Positions 49,186 through 58,245 are shown, counted from the first letter of the stretch. The stretch: 64,000 nucleotides of DNA from Nocardia higoensis NBRC 100133 (GCF_000308595.1 NZ_BAGA01000139.1:1-64000); one strand, 5' to 3'. The notes: generated by a model not told the origin, from the sequence alone. A program made the numbers and translations.

Positions 49186-50541
49186 ATGCGCAAGTTGGTG
49201 GCGCGTCGCGCCGCGGTCAGGGCAGCTTCCCTCGGAGTCGCCGCGACCGTTCTCCTGGCCCCCTTGTCCGGCACCGCGAGCGCGAATCCCGCGCCGGGAC
49301 AGCTCAGCGCAGATGCTCTGCCCGCCGAACTGGTGGAAGCGATTTCGCGTGATCTGCGGATGACTCCGACGGAGTATCTCGACCGCGCCGCCCGCGCCCA
49401 GCAGTTGCGCACCTACGCCAGCGACTTCCGCGCCGAACGGCCGGACCAATTCGCCGGCGCGTGGATCGCCGCCGACGGCAAGCCGGTGATCGCGGTGACC
49501 TCCGCCGACGCCGCGCGCATCGCCACCGCCGACGGCTACCTGGCGCACCTCGCGCCGGTCTCCGCCGACAGCCTGGAAGATTCGCTGACCCAGCTCGCCC
49601 AGTGGATGAGCGGCCTGCCGCGCGAGCTGTCCTCGGTGATCAACTCGGTGGCCATCGACTTCCTCAACAGCCAGTTGGTGGTCAGTGTCGCCAACACCCC
49701 GGCCGGGCACATGCTCAACCTGCCGACCCTGATCGCCAACATCAAGGTCATCCTCACCCCGGAGAGCGGCGGCCCGGTCGAGCGGCGGCCGATGGGCGGC
49801 GACACCTACATCACCGCGGCGCACGGCCTGCAGGACGACAACCTGCTCGGCGTCGACGTCTGCTCGTTCGGCTTCAACAGCGTCGACGCGGCCGGCAACG
49901 CGCTGAACATCAGTGCCGGACACTGCAATCCGAACATCGACGAGTCCGATCAGCACGCGTCGGTGTACCTGCCGAACGTCCGGGACATCACCAACAGCCC
50001 CGAACTCGGCTCCTTCGCGCGCGCCCGGCTCGGCGGACCGGCCGCACTGGACTACTCGGTCATCCAGCTCAACAGCACCGCCGTCGGCGGCGGCATGGAC
50101 CGTCCGGTCGTGCGCGGCGCCAACGGCACCACGCTGACCGTCACCGGCACCGCCGAGCCGATCATCGGCGCGCCGGTCTGCAAGTCGGGCCAGACCTCCA
50201 CCTTCACCTGCGGCTTCGTGGTCGCCGACCGGGTGGAGACCCAGCTCTACACCGCCGACGGCGACAGCCGCACCATCCGCGGCTTCGCCAGCTCGGCCTG
50301 CACGCTCGGCGGCGACAGCGGCGGCGCGATCGTGACCGGGACCCTGGCGCTCGGCATCACCAGCGGCTCCAACGCCGCCGACGCCCCGGACTGCAACGAG
50401 GCCAATATCGCGCTCGCGCCCTACGGCGGCACCGCCACCCTCGGCATCCCGATCCGCTCGATCCTGGCCGATATCGACGCCACTTCCGGCGGCGGCCTCG
50501 GCAGCGGCATCCAGGTCCGCACGGGCGTGAACGCGAGCTGA
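49186..50541 (+). CDS. secreted S1 (streptogrisin-like) serine protease, copy 1
   Basis: A 451-residue pre-pro-protease. A signal peptide of about 33 residues ends at GTASA, a propeptide (about 34-200, LPAELVEAISRDLRMTPTEYLDRAA) resembles alpha-lytic protease pro-regions, and a chymotrypsin-fold domain follows. The triad is His246 (SAGHC), Asp289 (ALDYSV) and Ser378 (GGDSGG). Three Cys pairs are placed as in streptogrisins. ATG 49186 with GAAGGG upstream replaces a longer open frame. Confidence 0.9.
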   Translation: MRKLVARRAAVRAASLGVAATVLLAPLSGTASANPAPGQLSADALPAELVEAISRDLRMTPTEYLDRAARAQQLRTYASDFRAERPDQFAGAWIAADGKPVIAVTSADAARIATADGYLAHLAPVSADSLEDSLTQLAQWMSGLPRELSSVINSVAIDFLNSQLVVSVANTPAGHMLNLPTLIANIKVILTPESGGPVERRPMGGDTYITAAHGLQDDNLLGVDVCSFGFNSVDAAGNALNISAGHCNPNIDESDQHASVYLPNVRDITNSPELGSFARARLGGPAALDYSVIQLNSTAVGGGMDRPVVRGANGTTLTVTGTAEPIIGAPVCKSGQTSTFTCGFVVADRVETQLYTADGDSRTIRGFASSACTLGGDSGGAIVTGTLALGITSGSNAADAPDCNEANIALAPYGGTATLGIPIRSILADIDATSGGGLGSGIQVRTGVNAS

Positions 50542-50585
50542 TATCGGACCGCACGGTATGAGTGGGCACAGCGGCCTCGACCCCA

Positions 50586-50591
50586 TATAGT
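50586..50591 (+). promoter_or_regulatory. -10 box for leaderless protease mRNA
   Basis: TATAGT ends seven bases before ATG 50598, so transcription would start at or next to the A of the start codon. There is no ribosome site, which fits a leaderless transcript, common in mycobacteria and relatives. Confidence 0.6.
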
Positions 50592-50597
50592 CGCTTC

Positions 50598-51929
50598 ATG
50601 CTCCTGTCACGGATGGGTCGACTCAGGCCGGCACGACATTCCGCACTACGAAAGTCGGTGATCGCCGCTTCGGCGGCGATCCTGCTGTTCGGCCCCACAG
50701 CCGCTGTGGCCTCCGCCGAACCGGATGCCGGAAACAGCGTCGAGCTGCCCGCCGAACTGGTGGAAGCGCTCGGCCGCGATCTGAAGATCTCGGCCGAGGA
50801 CTACCTCGCGCGGGCCGACCTCGCCCAGCAGGTTGCCGCCTTCGCCACCACCGCGCAGCGTCAGTACCCGCAGGTGTTCGCCGGATCCTGGCTCGACGAC
50901 GCGGGCAAGGCCGTCGTCGCGCTCGCCCAGGGTCCCGGCGCCGAGGAGGCTCGCGTGGCCGCCGAGTCCGCCGGCTTCCAGGTGCGCAATGTGGCCAAGA
51001 GCGAGGCCACTCTGCGCGGCGAGAAGTCCGCGTTCGAGCGCTGGCTGGAGACCCAGCCCGAGGCCGTGTCCACGCTGATCCGCGGCGTGGTCATCGACAC
51101 CGTCAACAACAGCATCGCGGTGCGCGTCGACCAGGCGGGCGTGCCGATGCCCAGCTTCATCGATCCCGCGCGGGTCATCGTGATCGCTCCGCCGGTGGCC
51201 GCCGAACCGCTGCCCTCGGCCACCCCCATCGCGAGCGAGCTCAACCGCGGCTCGGTGACCGGCGGCGACGGCTTCACCTCCGCGGGCAGCCAGTCCTCGC
51301 TGCGCTGCTCGTTCGGCTTCAACGCCACCGACTCCTCGGGCGCCCCGGTCAACATCTCGGCCGGCCACTGCGACCCGGAGATCGGCGCCGCGGGCACCGC
51401 GAACGCCGCGGTCGTGCACGAACTGCTGGCGGGCGACACTTCCGGTGCGCGGCTCGGCTCGTTCCAGAAGTCGGTACTCGGCTCGCAGGACTACTCGATC
51501 ATCCGCATCGACGACGCGGTCGCCGGCCGCTTCGCCAACAACGGGATCCGCGTGCCCGGCGCCACCCCGGTCCGCGTCGAGGGCGTGGCCGTCCCGGTCG
51601 TCGGCGCTCCGGTCTGCAAGGCGGGCTCGCGCACCGGCTTCAGCTGCGGCATCGTCAATGCCGTCGACCAGACCGTTCAGGTCGGCGACCGGCTGCTCAC
51701 CCAGAGCTTCTCGGCCAACATCTGCGCGCTGCCCGGTGACAGCGGCGGCCCGATCGTCACCGGCCGCCTCGCGCTCGGCATCTCCAGCGCCTCCTCGGTG
51801 GCCGACTATCCGATCTGCGCCATCCCGAATCTGATCGGTGCGCTCACCGGCAATGCGCCGCAGCTGTTCGCGCAGCCGGTCTCGGTGGTGCTCTCCGACA
51901 ACCCCGGGCTGCGCATCCGCACCGAGTGA
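50598..51929 (+). CDS. secreted S1 (streptogrisin-like) serine protease, copy 2
   Basis: A 443-residue paralogue of the preceding protease: signal peptide to about AVASA (residue 40), propeptide with LPAELVEALGRDLKISAEDYLARA, and a catalytic domain with His257 (SAGHC), Asp298 (SQDYSI) and Ser382 (GDSGGP). It lies 56 bases after copy 1 but has its own -10 box. ATG 50598 suits the leaderless model; ATG 50613 is an alternative. The two copies differ in the loops around the active site, so their specificities may differ. Confidence 0.9.
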   Translation: MLLSRMGRLRPARHSALRKSVIAASAAILLFGPTAAVASAEPDAGNSVELPAELVEALGRDLKISAEDYLARADLAQQVAAFATTAQRQYPQVFAGSWLDDAGKAVVALAQGPGAEEARVAAESAGFQVRNVAKSEATLRGEKSAFERWLETQPEAVSTLIRGVVIDTVNNSIAVRVDQAGVPMPSFIDPARVIVIAPPVAAEPLPSATPIASELNRGSVTGGDGFTSAGSQSSLRCSFGFNATDSSGAPVNISAGHCDPEIGAAGTANAAVVHELLAGDTSGARLGSFQKSVLGSQDYSIIRIDDAVAGRFANNGIRVPGATPVRVEGVAVPVVGAPVCKAGSRTGFSCGIVNAVDQTVQVGDRLLTQSFSANICALPGDSGGPIVTGRLALGISSASSVADYPICAIPNLIGALTGNAPQLFAQPVSVVLSDNPGLRIRTE

Positions 51930-51944
51930 CACCACAGCATCGCT

Positions 51945-51979
51945 GAAAAGGCCGCCCGCTGCGCGCGAGCGGCCTTTTC
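51945..51979 (+). terminator. terminator after protease pair
   Basis: Perfect 11-bp stem GAAAAGGCCGC / GCGGCCTTTTC with a 13-base loop and a T run inside the right arm, 15 bases past the stop. Confidence 0.9.
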
Positions 51980-52070
51980 GCTGTCTCGGGCAGGCACTGT
52001 ACTGCCCTTCAGCACCTCGGCGGCAGGGAACCGATTTCGAGCCCGGCCGCGGTCCGGCATCCTGGATCGC

Positions 52071-52952
52071 ATGTGTCTGGTGCTCATCGGCTGGCGAGTC
52101 CATCCGGAATATCGGTTGATCGTCGCGGCGAATCGCGACGAGTTCTACACCCGGCCCGCCGAGTCCGCCCGGTGGTGGCCGGAGATTCCCGGCTTGCTCG
52201 CCGGCCGGGATGTGGGCGCGCTCGACCGTGGGCCCGGTGATCCGCCCGGCACCTGGCTGGGGCTCTCCGGCCTCGGTCGGCACAGCCGGTTCGCCGCGGT
52301 CACCAATGTGCGCAATCCGAACAACGAACGCACCGGCGCACGCTCGCGGGGCGCGCTGCTGATGGATTTCCTGCGCGGCGCCCAGGACCGCAATCCGGAG
52401 CCGAACGTTTCGGGCCCCGGCCGCTACCTGACCGAGGTCGCCGCGGCACCGGACGACTACAACGGCTACAACGTCCTGGTCTCGGATCTGGCCGAGCTGT
52501 GGTGGCACTGCAATCGCAGCACCCGGCCGCCGCGGGCCCTGGCGCCGGGCTATCACGGGCTGTCCAACGGCCGGTTCGTCACCTCGGCCGCACCGGAGCC
52601 GGGGGCGATCGCCACCGCGCCCCACACCATCTGGCCGAAGGTCGGCGACGGACTTGCCGCGCTGCGCAAGGTGATCGAATCCGACCCCGCCGCGACCGAG
52701 CACTATTTCGATGTCCTCGCCGACCGCACCGAGGCGCCCGACGACCTGCTGCCCGACACCGGCGTCGGCTACGAGATGGAAAAGGCGCTCTCGGCCCGCT
52801 TCATCGCCAACGACCACCACGGAACCAGGGCGAGCACGGTGCTGCTGGTCCGGGAGGACGGCGGCTTCGAGTTCACCGAACGCTCGTTCGCGACCTTCGG
52901 CAGGCCGCTGGGCTCGGTCGCCTACACCGGCGAGCTGCCGCTACCCCACTGA
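52071..52952 (+). CDS. NRDE (TANGO2-like) family protein
   Basis: A 293-residue protein with the family N-terminal Cys (MCLVLIGW), the NRDEF motif with following RP (AANRDEFYTRPAE), and DGPGTWLG-like text (DPPGTWLGLSG). The N-terminal Cys recalls Ntn hydrolases. The eukaryotic relatives (TANGO2) are linked to lipid or heme handling; bacterial function is unsettled. It stands alone between two terminators. Confidence 0.9.
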   Translation: MCLVLIGWRVHPEYRLIVAANRDEFYTRPAESARWWPEIPGLLAGRDVGALDRGPGDPPGTWLGLSGLGRHSRFAAVTNVRNPNNERTGARSRGALLMDFLRGAQDRNPEPNVSGPGRYLTEVAAAPDDYNGYNVLVSDLAELWWHCNRSTRPPRALAPGYHGLSNGRFVTSAAPEPGAIATAPHTIWPKVGDGLAALRKVIESDPAATEHYFDVLADRTEAPDDLLPDTGVGYEMEKALSARFIANDHHGTRASTVLLVREDGGFEFTERSFATFGRPLGSVAYTGELPLPH

Positions 52953-53223
52953 TCACCCGGCCGGTCGGTCACCAGGCGACCACCCGCCGATGCGGATCTC
53001 CGCCGCACTGCTCCCCTTCCGGGCGCTTCGCCGGGTGCGTGGCGGCCGGCTGCGATATGTGCCCGGCTGCGCGGTGCCCGGCTGGGGCAGTACGCGAGGA
53101 CGGCGCTGGATCGCCACCGCGCCGCCGAACGACCTCACAACTGTTGCTCGGTGTCGACTGCTCGCGGGCGCACCCACGATGTGCGCGGTGCACGACATCG
53201 GCCGGCGGCGCTGCGGCCGGGAA
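52953..53223. other. spacer without recognised gene
   Basis: Between the NRDE gene and the bidirectional terminator no supported coding region is seen; the open frames here read as Arg-rich or Pro-rich chance sequence. Confidence 0.6.
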
Positions 53224-53264
53224 CGCGAAAGGCCCGCTCCGGCAGTCGGAACGGGCCTTTCGCG
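53224..53264 (-). terminator. terminator of secreted protein gene
   Basis: Perfect 13-bp stem CGCGAAAGGCCCG / CGGGCCTTTCGCG with a 15-base loop, 15 bases past the stop of the minus-strand gene. It would also stop plus-strand transcription. Confidence 0.9.
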
Positions 53265-53279
53265 GGTCGTGCGGCCGAA

Positions 53280-54056
53280 CTACTTCGGCTGCTCCGCGCC
53301 CTCGGCGGGAGCGGCCGGCTTGTCGGCCCACTGGGTGGTGCCCTCGGGGGCGTTGAAGGTGTTGATCAGCTCGATGCCCGCGGCGAGCAGGGTCGGGCCG
53401 CCGACGGCGACGGTGCCCAGGATGCCGCCGACGCCCGCGCCGGTGAGCAGGCCCGGGACGCAGCCGGCCGCGATGGTCGCGATGCAGCCGATGGCCGCGC
53501 CCACGGCGGTGCCGACGAAGCTGCCGATCGCGGTGCCGATACCGAACTTGCTGGAGAAGTCGTTCTGCGCGCGCTGGTTCTCCACGGCGGAGGCGACCGG
53601 CTTGACCGCCAGCGGCTTGTCACCGAGGTTCAGGCCCGCCGGCTTCTCCGGGGTGATCTCCAGGACGGTGCCGTCCTCGACGATCTCGGACTTGACCGGG
53701 ATCGGCGTGCCGAGCACGTCGAAGACCAGCGGGAGCTGGAGCACGAGGTTGCCGGTTTCGTCCTTGATCTCGGCGACGGGCGTCGCCTCGGCCAGCTTCG
53801 CCGGATCGTCCTGATCCTCGGCCGCGATCGGCTCGAGGACCTTGCTCGGATCGAAGGGCGCGCCCGGCTGGACGTCGACGTAGATCAGCGAGAAGGTGCC
53901 CCCACGCAGCTTCGTCACGATCGTCTGGTCGACCATCTTGACCGAGTAGTCGACCTCGGGAGCAGCCGGAGCCGGGTCGGCGTACGACACACCGGCGCCA
54001 ACCGTCATCGCGCCGGCGACCAGTGCCGCCGCCGCGGCGCTCTTCCGGAAATTCAA
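53280..54056 (-). CDS. secreted protein with glycine-zipper C-terminus
   Basis: A 258-residue exported protein not recognised as a named family. A signal peptide ends at VSYADP (about residue 27). Residues 30-155 are a beta-rich domain (VDYSVKMVDQTIVTKLRGGTFSLIYVD, NLVLQLPLVFDVLGTPI). Residues 165-230 are a glycine-rich hydrophobic stretch (FGIGTAIGSFVGTAVGAAIGC, GLLTGAGVGGILGTVAVGG) that could insert in a membrane. Start is TTG 54056 with AGGA upstream. It is divergent from etfD. A mycomembrane-associated role is possible but unproven. Confidence 0.75.
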   Translation of the reverse strand: MNFRKSAAAAALVAGAMTVGAGVSYADPAPAAPEVDYSVKMVDQTIVTKLRGGTFSLIYVDVQPGAPFDPSKVLEPIAAEDQDDPAKLAEATPVAEIKDETGNLVLQLPLVFDVLGTPIPVKSEIVEDGTVLEITPEKPAGLNLGDKPLAVKPVASAVENQRAQNDFSSKFGIGTAIGSFVGTAVGAAIGCIATIAAGCVPGLLTGAGVGGILGTVAVGGPTLLAAGIELINTFNAPEGTTQWADKPAAPAEGAEQPK

Positions 54057-54401
54057 TTCGATGTCCTATCCAGTAGGGGTCACGATGGTCAGCACGCGCG
54101 AGAACTCACTCGATCCGAAATGTGGTCTGTCACTTCGGATTCTCCCCGAGCAGCGTGGATGTGACCATTGCGAACAAGTCGTCGGTAGCGTAACCGACCG
54201 GACAGCGGAATGCGATATACCCCACGAAATCCGCGAACTAAGCGTGTCCTTATCACGAAGACCGCCAACAGGCGCGTTTACGGTGGACAAAGCCCGGACA
54301 CACAGGACATAACGACTTGTGTGAGATCGATCACTGGCTCGCGGCGGCTAGATGCCCAGTATGCGGGCCTGCAGGTCAGCAACGGATCGTACAATGGACG
54401 G
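54057..54401. other. long divergent intergenic region
   Basis: No gene is supported between the secreted protein gene and the operator before etfD. The stretch is less GC-rich than the genes (for example GCGATATACCCCACGAAATC) and must hold the promoter of the minus-strand gene. Confidence 0.6.
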
Positions 54402-54427
54402 GGTAAGTTACCGGTGGGTAACTTACC
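54402..54427 (+). promoter_or_regulatory. perfect inverted repeat (TetR-type operator) before etfD
   Basis: GGTAAGTTACC-GGTG-GGTAACTTACC, perfect 11-base arms, ends 76 bases before the etfD start. A further partial copy (TTACCGGCGGTTACG) follows at 54423-54437. The symmetry and size fit a TetR-family operator. No tetR gene is adjacent, so the regulator is unknown. Confidence 0.75.
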
Positions 54428-54503
54428 GGCGGTTACGATACGAGCCGACCGGTCGGCGCACGTCGGCCACACGCTCGTGTTGCCTCGAAAGAAAGGTCGC
54501 GAC

Positions 54504-57500
54504 ATGAATGCCCTGACAGTGACGCTGGGCACGATTGGGGCGGCGCTCAGCCTCTTGTGTTGGGTGTCGTTCTTCGGCGGCGTCGGGAATATCGTGCGGA
54601 CCATCAGACTCGGGCAGTCCGCGCCCGACCGTTGGCGGCCGTTCTTCCCGCGGTTCAAGCAGATGATCATCGAGTTCCTCGCGCACACCCGGATGAACAA
54701 GTTCCGGACCGTTGGCTGGGCGCACTGGCTGGTGATGATCGGCTTCCTCGGCGGCTTCATCCTCTTCTTCGAGGCCTACGGCCAGACGATCGACCCCGAG
54801 TTCCACTGGCCGATCATCGGCAATCTGGCGATCTACCACCTGTGGGACGAGATCCTCGGCATCGGCACCGTGGTCGGCATCCTGACGCTGATCGTCATCC
54901 GTCAGCTGAACCACCCGCGCGACCCCGAGCGGCTCTCCCGCTTCAGTGGCTCCAAGTTCGGCCCCGCGTACGTCATCGAGTCCATCGTCCTCGTCGAGGG
55001 CCTGGGCATGATCTTCGTCAAGGCGGGCAAGATCGCCACCTACGGTCACGCGAACCCGGCCACCGACTTCTTCACCATGCGCGTGGCCGAGCTGCTGCCC
55101 GCGAGCCCGACGATGATCTCGGTCTTCGCCTTCTTCAAGCTCATGTCCGGCAGCCTGTTCCTGCTGCTGGTCGGTCGCAACCTGACGTGGGGCGTTGCCT
55201 GGCACCGGTTCGCGGCGTTCCCGAACATCTACTTCAAGCGTGACGAGGACGGCGGCGTCGCCCTCGGCCCGGCCCGTCCGATGATGTCGGCGGGCAAGGC
55301 GCTCACCATGGACAACGTCGACCCCGACACCGACACCCTCGGCGCGGGCAAGTTCGAGGACTTCACCTGGAAGGGCATCCTCGACTTCACCACCTGCACC
55401 GAGTGCGGTCGCTGCCAGTCGCAGTGCCCCGCCTGGAACACCGGCAAGCCGCTCTCGCCCAAGCTGCTGATCATGTCGCTGCGCGACCACGGTTATGCCA
55501 AGGCCCCTTACCTGCTGGCGGGCGGCCGCAAGGACATGGGCGGCGACGAGATCGGCCTGGTCGACGCCGACGGCAAGCCGGACGAAGCCGCGCTGGCCAA
55601 GATCCCCGAGGCCGCGCGCGCCGAGGCCGAGCGGCCGCTGGTCGGCGGCGAGGACGTCAACGGCATCATCGATCCCGAGGTGCTGTGGAGCTGCACCACC
55701 TGTGGCGCCTGCGTCGAGCAGTGCCCGGTGGACATCGAGCACGTCGACCACATCATCGACATGCGCCGCTACCAGGTGCTCATCGAGTCGGACTTCCCCT
55801 CCGAGCTGGCCGGTCTGTTCAAGAACCTGGAGAACAAGGGCAATCCCTGGGGCCAGAACGCCAAGGATCGCCTGAACTGGATCAACGAGGTCGACTTCGA
55901 CATCCCGGTCTTCGGCCAGGACGCCGACAGCTTCGACGGCTACGAGTACCTGTTCTGGGTCGGCTGCGCGGGCGCCTACGAGGACCGCGCCAAGAAGACC
56001 ACCAAGGCCGTGGCCGAGCTGCTCGCCACCGCGGGCGTGAAGTTCATGGTGCTGGGCCAGGAAGAGACCTGCACCGGCGACTCGGCGCGCCGCGCGGGCA
56101 ACGAGTTCCTGTTCCAGCAGCTGGCCATGCAGAACATCGAGCTGCTGAACTCGGTGTTCGAGGGCGTCGAGGATCGCAAGAAGAAGATCGTCGTCACCTG
56201 TGCGCACTGCTTCAACGCGCTGAACAACGAGTACCCGCAGGTCGGCGGCACCTACGAGGTCGTGCACCACACCCAGCTGCTCAACCGCCTGGTGCGGCAG
56301 AAGAAGCTGGTCCCGGTGGCCTCGGTGTCGCAGAACGTCACCTACCACGACCCCTGCTACCTGGGCCGCCACAACAAGATCTACAACGCGCCGCGTGAGC
56401 TGATGGAGGCCTCGGGCTCCAAGCTGGTGGAGATGCCCCGCCACGGCGAGCGTTCCATGTGCTGTGGCGCCGGTGGCGCGCGCATGTGGATGGAGGAGCA
56501 ACTCGGCAAGCGCGTCAACATCGACCGCGTGGACGAGGCGCTGTCCACCTCGCCCGCCAAGATCGCGACCGGCTGCCCGTTCTGCCGCGTCATGCTCACC
56601 GACGGCGTCACCGCCCGTCAGGAGAAGGGCGAGGGCGAAGGCGTCGAGGTCGTCGACGTGGCCCAGCTGATGCTCGACTCCATCGAGCGCATCGATGTGG
56701 CGAAGCTGAGCGAGAACCTGGTCGTCGTCCAGGAGCCGAAGGTCGAGGCCGAGCCCGAACCCGCTGTGGCCGCGACGGTCACCGAGGCCGAGGCTCCCGC
56801 TGCCGCCGAGGCCGCGCCTGCCGGCGGCGGTCTGGCCATGAAGGGCGGCAAGGCGCCCGGCGGCGGCGGACTCGCCATGAAGGGCCCCGCCAAGGCCCCC
56901 GGCGGCGGTGGTCTCGGCATGAAGGGCGCCGCCAAGGCCCCCGGTGCCAAGTCCGCCGACTCGCCTGCCGAGGCATCCACCGCCACCGAGGCCGCGCCCG
57001 CCAAGGGCCTGGCCATGAAGGGCCCCGCGAAGGCGCCCGGCAAGGGACTCGGCATGAAGGGCGCCGCCAAGGCCCCGGGCGCCAAGGCCGCCGACTCGCC
57101 CGACGGGGCGTCGACCGCCGCCGAGGCCAAGCCCGCCAAGGGCCTGGCCATGAAGGGCCCGGCCAAGGCGCCCGGCAAGGGACTCGGCATGAAGGGCGTC
57201 GCCAAGGCGCCCGGCGCGAAGGCCGCCGCTCCGGCCGCGGAATCGGCTCCGGCCGAGACCGCACCCGCCACGGCGACGGCTTCGGCTGCCGCCGAGACGC
57301 TTCCGTCCAAGCCCGCCAAGGGCCTGGCCATGAAGTCCGGCTTCAAGCGCCCCGGCCCCAAGGCCCCTGGCGCCACGGCAGCGGCTCCCGAGGCGCCGGC
57401 CACGGATTCGGCTCCCGCCGACGCGGCTCCGGCCGCGGAGACCGTTTCGGCGACGGAAACCCCCGCCGCCGAGACGGCTTCGGCTCCCACCGAAACCATG

Positions 57501-57812
57501 CCGACCAAGCCCGCCAAGGGCCTGGCCATGAAGTCCGGCTTCAAGCGGCCCGGCCCCAAGGCGCCCGGCGCCAAGGCAGCGGCCCCCGCCGCCGAGGCGG
57601 ATCCGGCCGAACCGGTTGCGGCCACGGCGGATCCGGCCCCGGCTCCGACCCTGGAGAAGTCGGCCCCCGCCCCGGCTCCGTCCCAGACGGAGACCAACGG
57701 CTCGGCGAAGGCCGCCGCGAACGACGACTCGGACCGCCCGGCCCCGCCGACCGCCAAGCCCGGCGGCCTCGGCTTCAAGTCCGGCGCGAAGGCTCCCGGC
57801 CGCCGCAACTGA
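54504..57812 (+). CDS. etfD: EtfD-type membrane Fe-S oxidoreductase with repeat tail
   Basis: A 1102-residue protein. Membrane helices fill residues 1-235. Two 4Fe-4S clusters follow: CTECGRCQSQCP (Cys298, 301, 304, 308) and CTTCGACVEQCP (Cys397, 400, 403, 407). Two CCG cysteine-rich domains follow (CAHCFN near 570, MCCGAGG near 650). The M. tuberculosis counterpart Rv0338c (EtfD) is reported to take electrons from acyl-CoA dehydrogenases through EtfAB to the quinone pool, and is about 880 residues long. Here residues about 750-1102 add a Lys/Ala/Pro-rich tail with ten GL[AG]xK repeats. ATG 54504 has AAAGG upstream. Confidence 0.9.
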   Translation: MNALTVTLGTIGAALSLLCWVSFFGGVGNIVRTIRLGQSAPDRWRPFFPRFKQMIIEFLAHTRMNKFRTVGWAHWLVMIGFLGGFILFFEAYGQTIDPEFHWPIIGNLAIYHLWDEILGIGTVVGILTLIVIRQLNHPRDPERLSRFSGSKFGPAYVIESIVLVEGLGMIFVKAGKIATYGHANPATDFFTMRVAELLPASPTMISVFAFFKLMSGSLFLLLVGRNLTWGVAWHRFAAFPNIYFKRDEDGGVALGPARPMMSAGKALTMDNVDPDTDTLGAGKFEDFTWKGILDFTTCTECGRCQSQCPAWNTGKPLSPKLLIMSLRDHGYAKAPYLLAGGRKDMGGDEIGLVDADGKPDEAALAKIPEAARAEAERPLVGGEDVNGIIDPEVLWSCTTCGACVEQCPVDIEHVDHIIDMRRYQVLIESDFPSELAGLFKNLENKGNPWGQNAKDRLNWINEVDFDIPVFGQDADSFDGYEYLFWVGCAGAYEDRAKKTTKAVAELLATAGVKFMVLGQEETCTGDSARRAGNEFLFQQLAMQNIELLNSVFEGVEDRKKKIVVTCAHCFNALNNEYPQVGGTYEVVHHTQLLNRLVRQKKLVPVASVSQNVTYHDPCYLGRHNKIYNAPRELMEASGSKLVEMPRHGERSMCCGAGGARMWMEEQLGKRVNIDRVDEALSTSPAKIATGCPFCRVMLTDGVTARQEKGEGEGVEVVDVAQLMLDSIERIDVAKLSENLVVVQEPKVEAEPEPAVAATVTEAEAPAAAEAAPAGGGLAMKGGKAPGGGGLAMKGPAKAPGGGGLGMKGAAKAPGAKSADSPAEASTATEAAPAKGLAMKGPAKAPGKGLGMKGAAKAPGAKAADSPDGASTAAEAKPAKGLAMKGPAKAPGKGLGMKGVAKAPGAKAAAPAAESAPAETAPATATASAAAETLPSKPAKGLAMKSGFKRPGPKAPGATAAAPEAPATDSAPADAAPAAETVSATETPAAETASAPTETMPTKPAKGLAMKSGFKRPGPKAPGAKAAAPAAEADPAEPVAATADPAPAPTLEKSAPAPAPSQTETNGSAKAAANDDSDRPAPPTAKPGGLGFKSGAKAPGRRN
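56829..57806 (+). repeat. ten-copy GL[AG]MK repeat tail of EtfD
   Basis: Ten units of the type GLAMKGPAKAPG, GLGMKGAAKAPG or GLAMKSGFKRPGPKAPG are separated by Ala/Glu/Pro-rich spacers; the last reads GLGFKSGAKAPG. Basic repeats alternate with acidic spacers. Confidence 0.9.
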
Positions 57813-57830
57813 CGCGATAACAGAACACAG

Positions 57831-57871
57831 AATTCGACCCCGGATCGGTCACCTCGATCCGGGGTCGAATT
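57831..57871. terminator. bidirectional terminator after etfD
   Basis: Perfect 17-bp stem (arms 57831-57847 and 57855-57871) with a seven-base loop, 18 bases past the etfD stop. The last codons of the convergent minus-strand gene lie inside the stem. Confidence 0.88.
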
Positions 57872-58220
57872 GCGTCCGAGGCAGCACTATTCGGTTTCCT
57901 TCGAAGACGAGCTCGAACTCCCCCGCTTCAACGGACGCGACACTCCCCCTCGTTTGCTCACTCGCGCCCCTCGGATCCGGCACCGGAACCGCCTCGTCGA
58001 GGTAGTCGAGATCGGACGCGTCGACGCGAATACGCGGATCGGCATACGCGGCGGCGGTGTCGCGCCATGCCTCGAGTGTCTCCGTGAGGCCACTCAGTCG
58101 CCCCACCGACAGACCACCTCGCGCCTGAGCGAGGAAATCGGCGACGAACTCGGCACGCTCCGATTCCGGCAACAGCTCGACCCACGGGAAGGTGATCGTC
58201 AGCCTCGGTACCCGATTCAT
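57849..58220 (-). CDS. small acidic protein, possibly antitoxin-like
   Basis: A 123-residue soluble protein. The segment LLPESERAEFVADFLAQARGGLSVGRLSGLTETLEAWRDTAAAYADP is helical and recalls DUF6247-like proteins encoded beside toxin-antitoxin genes in actinobacteria; this resemblance is weak. A beta-rich tail (FELVFEGNRIVLPR) follows. ATG 58220 has no ribosome site and overlaps the end of another open frame, suggesting coupling to an upstream partner that is now degraded. Its final codons overlap the etfD terminator. Confidence 0.55.
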   Translation of the reverse strand: MNRVPRLTITFPWVELLPESERAEFVADFLAQARGGLSVGRLSGLTETLEAWRDTAAAYADPRIRVDASDLDYLDEAVPVPDPRGASEQTRGSVASVEAGEFELVFEGNRIVLPRTQFDPGSR

Positions 58221-58245
58221 GAGCGGCACCGAACCAGTTCGATGG

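Noticed and set aside
53140..53220. Possible small RNA or tRNA near the terminator
   Set aside because: No cloverleaf or TPsiC-like motif could be built; the only strong structure is the terminator hairpin itself.
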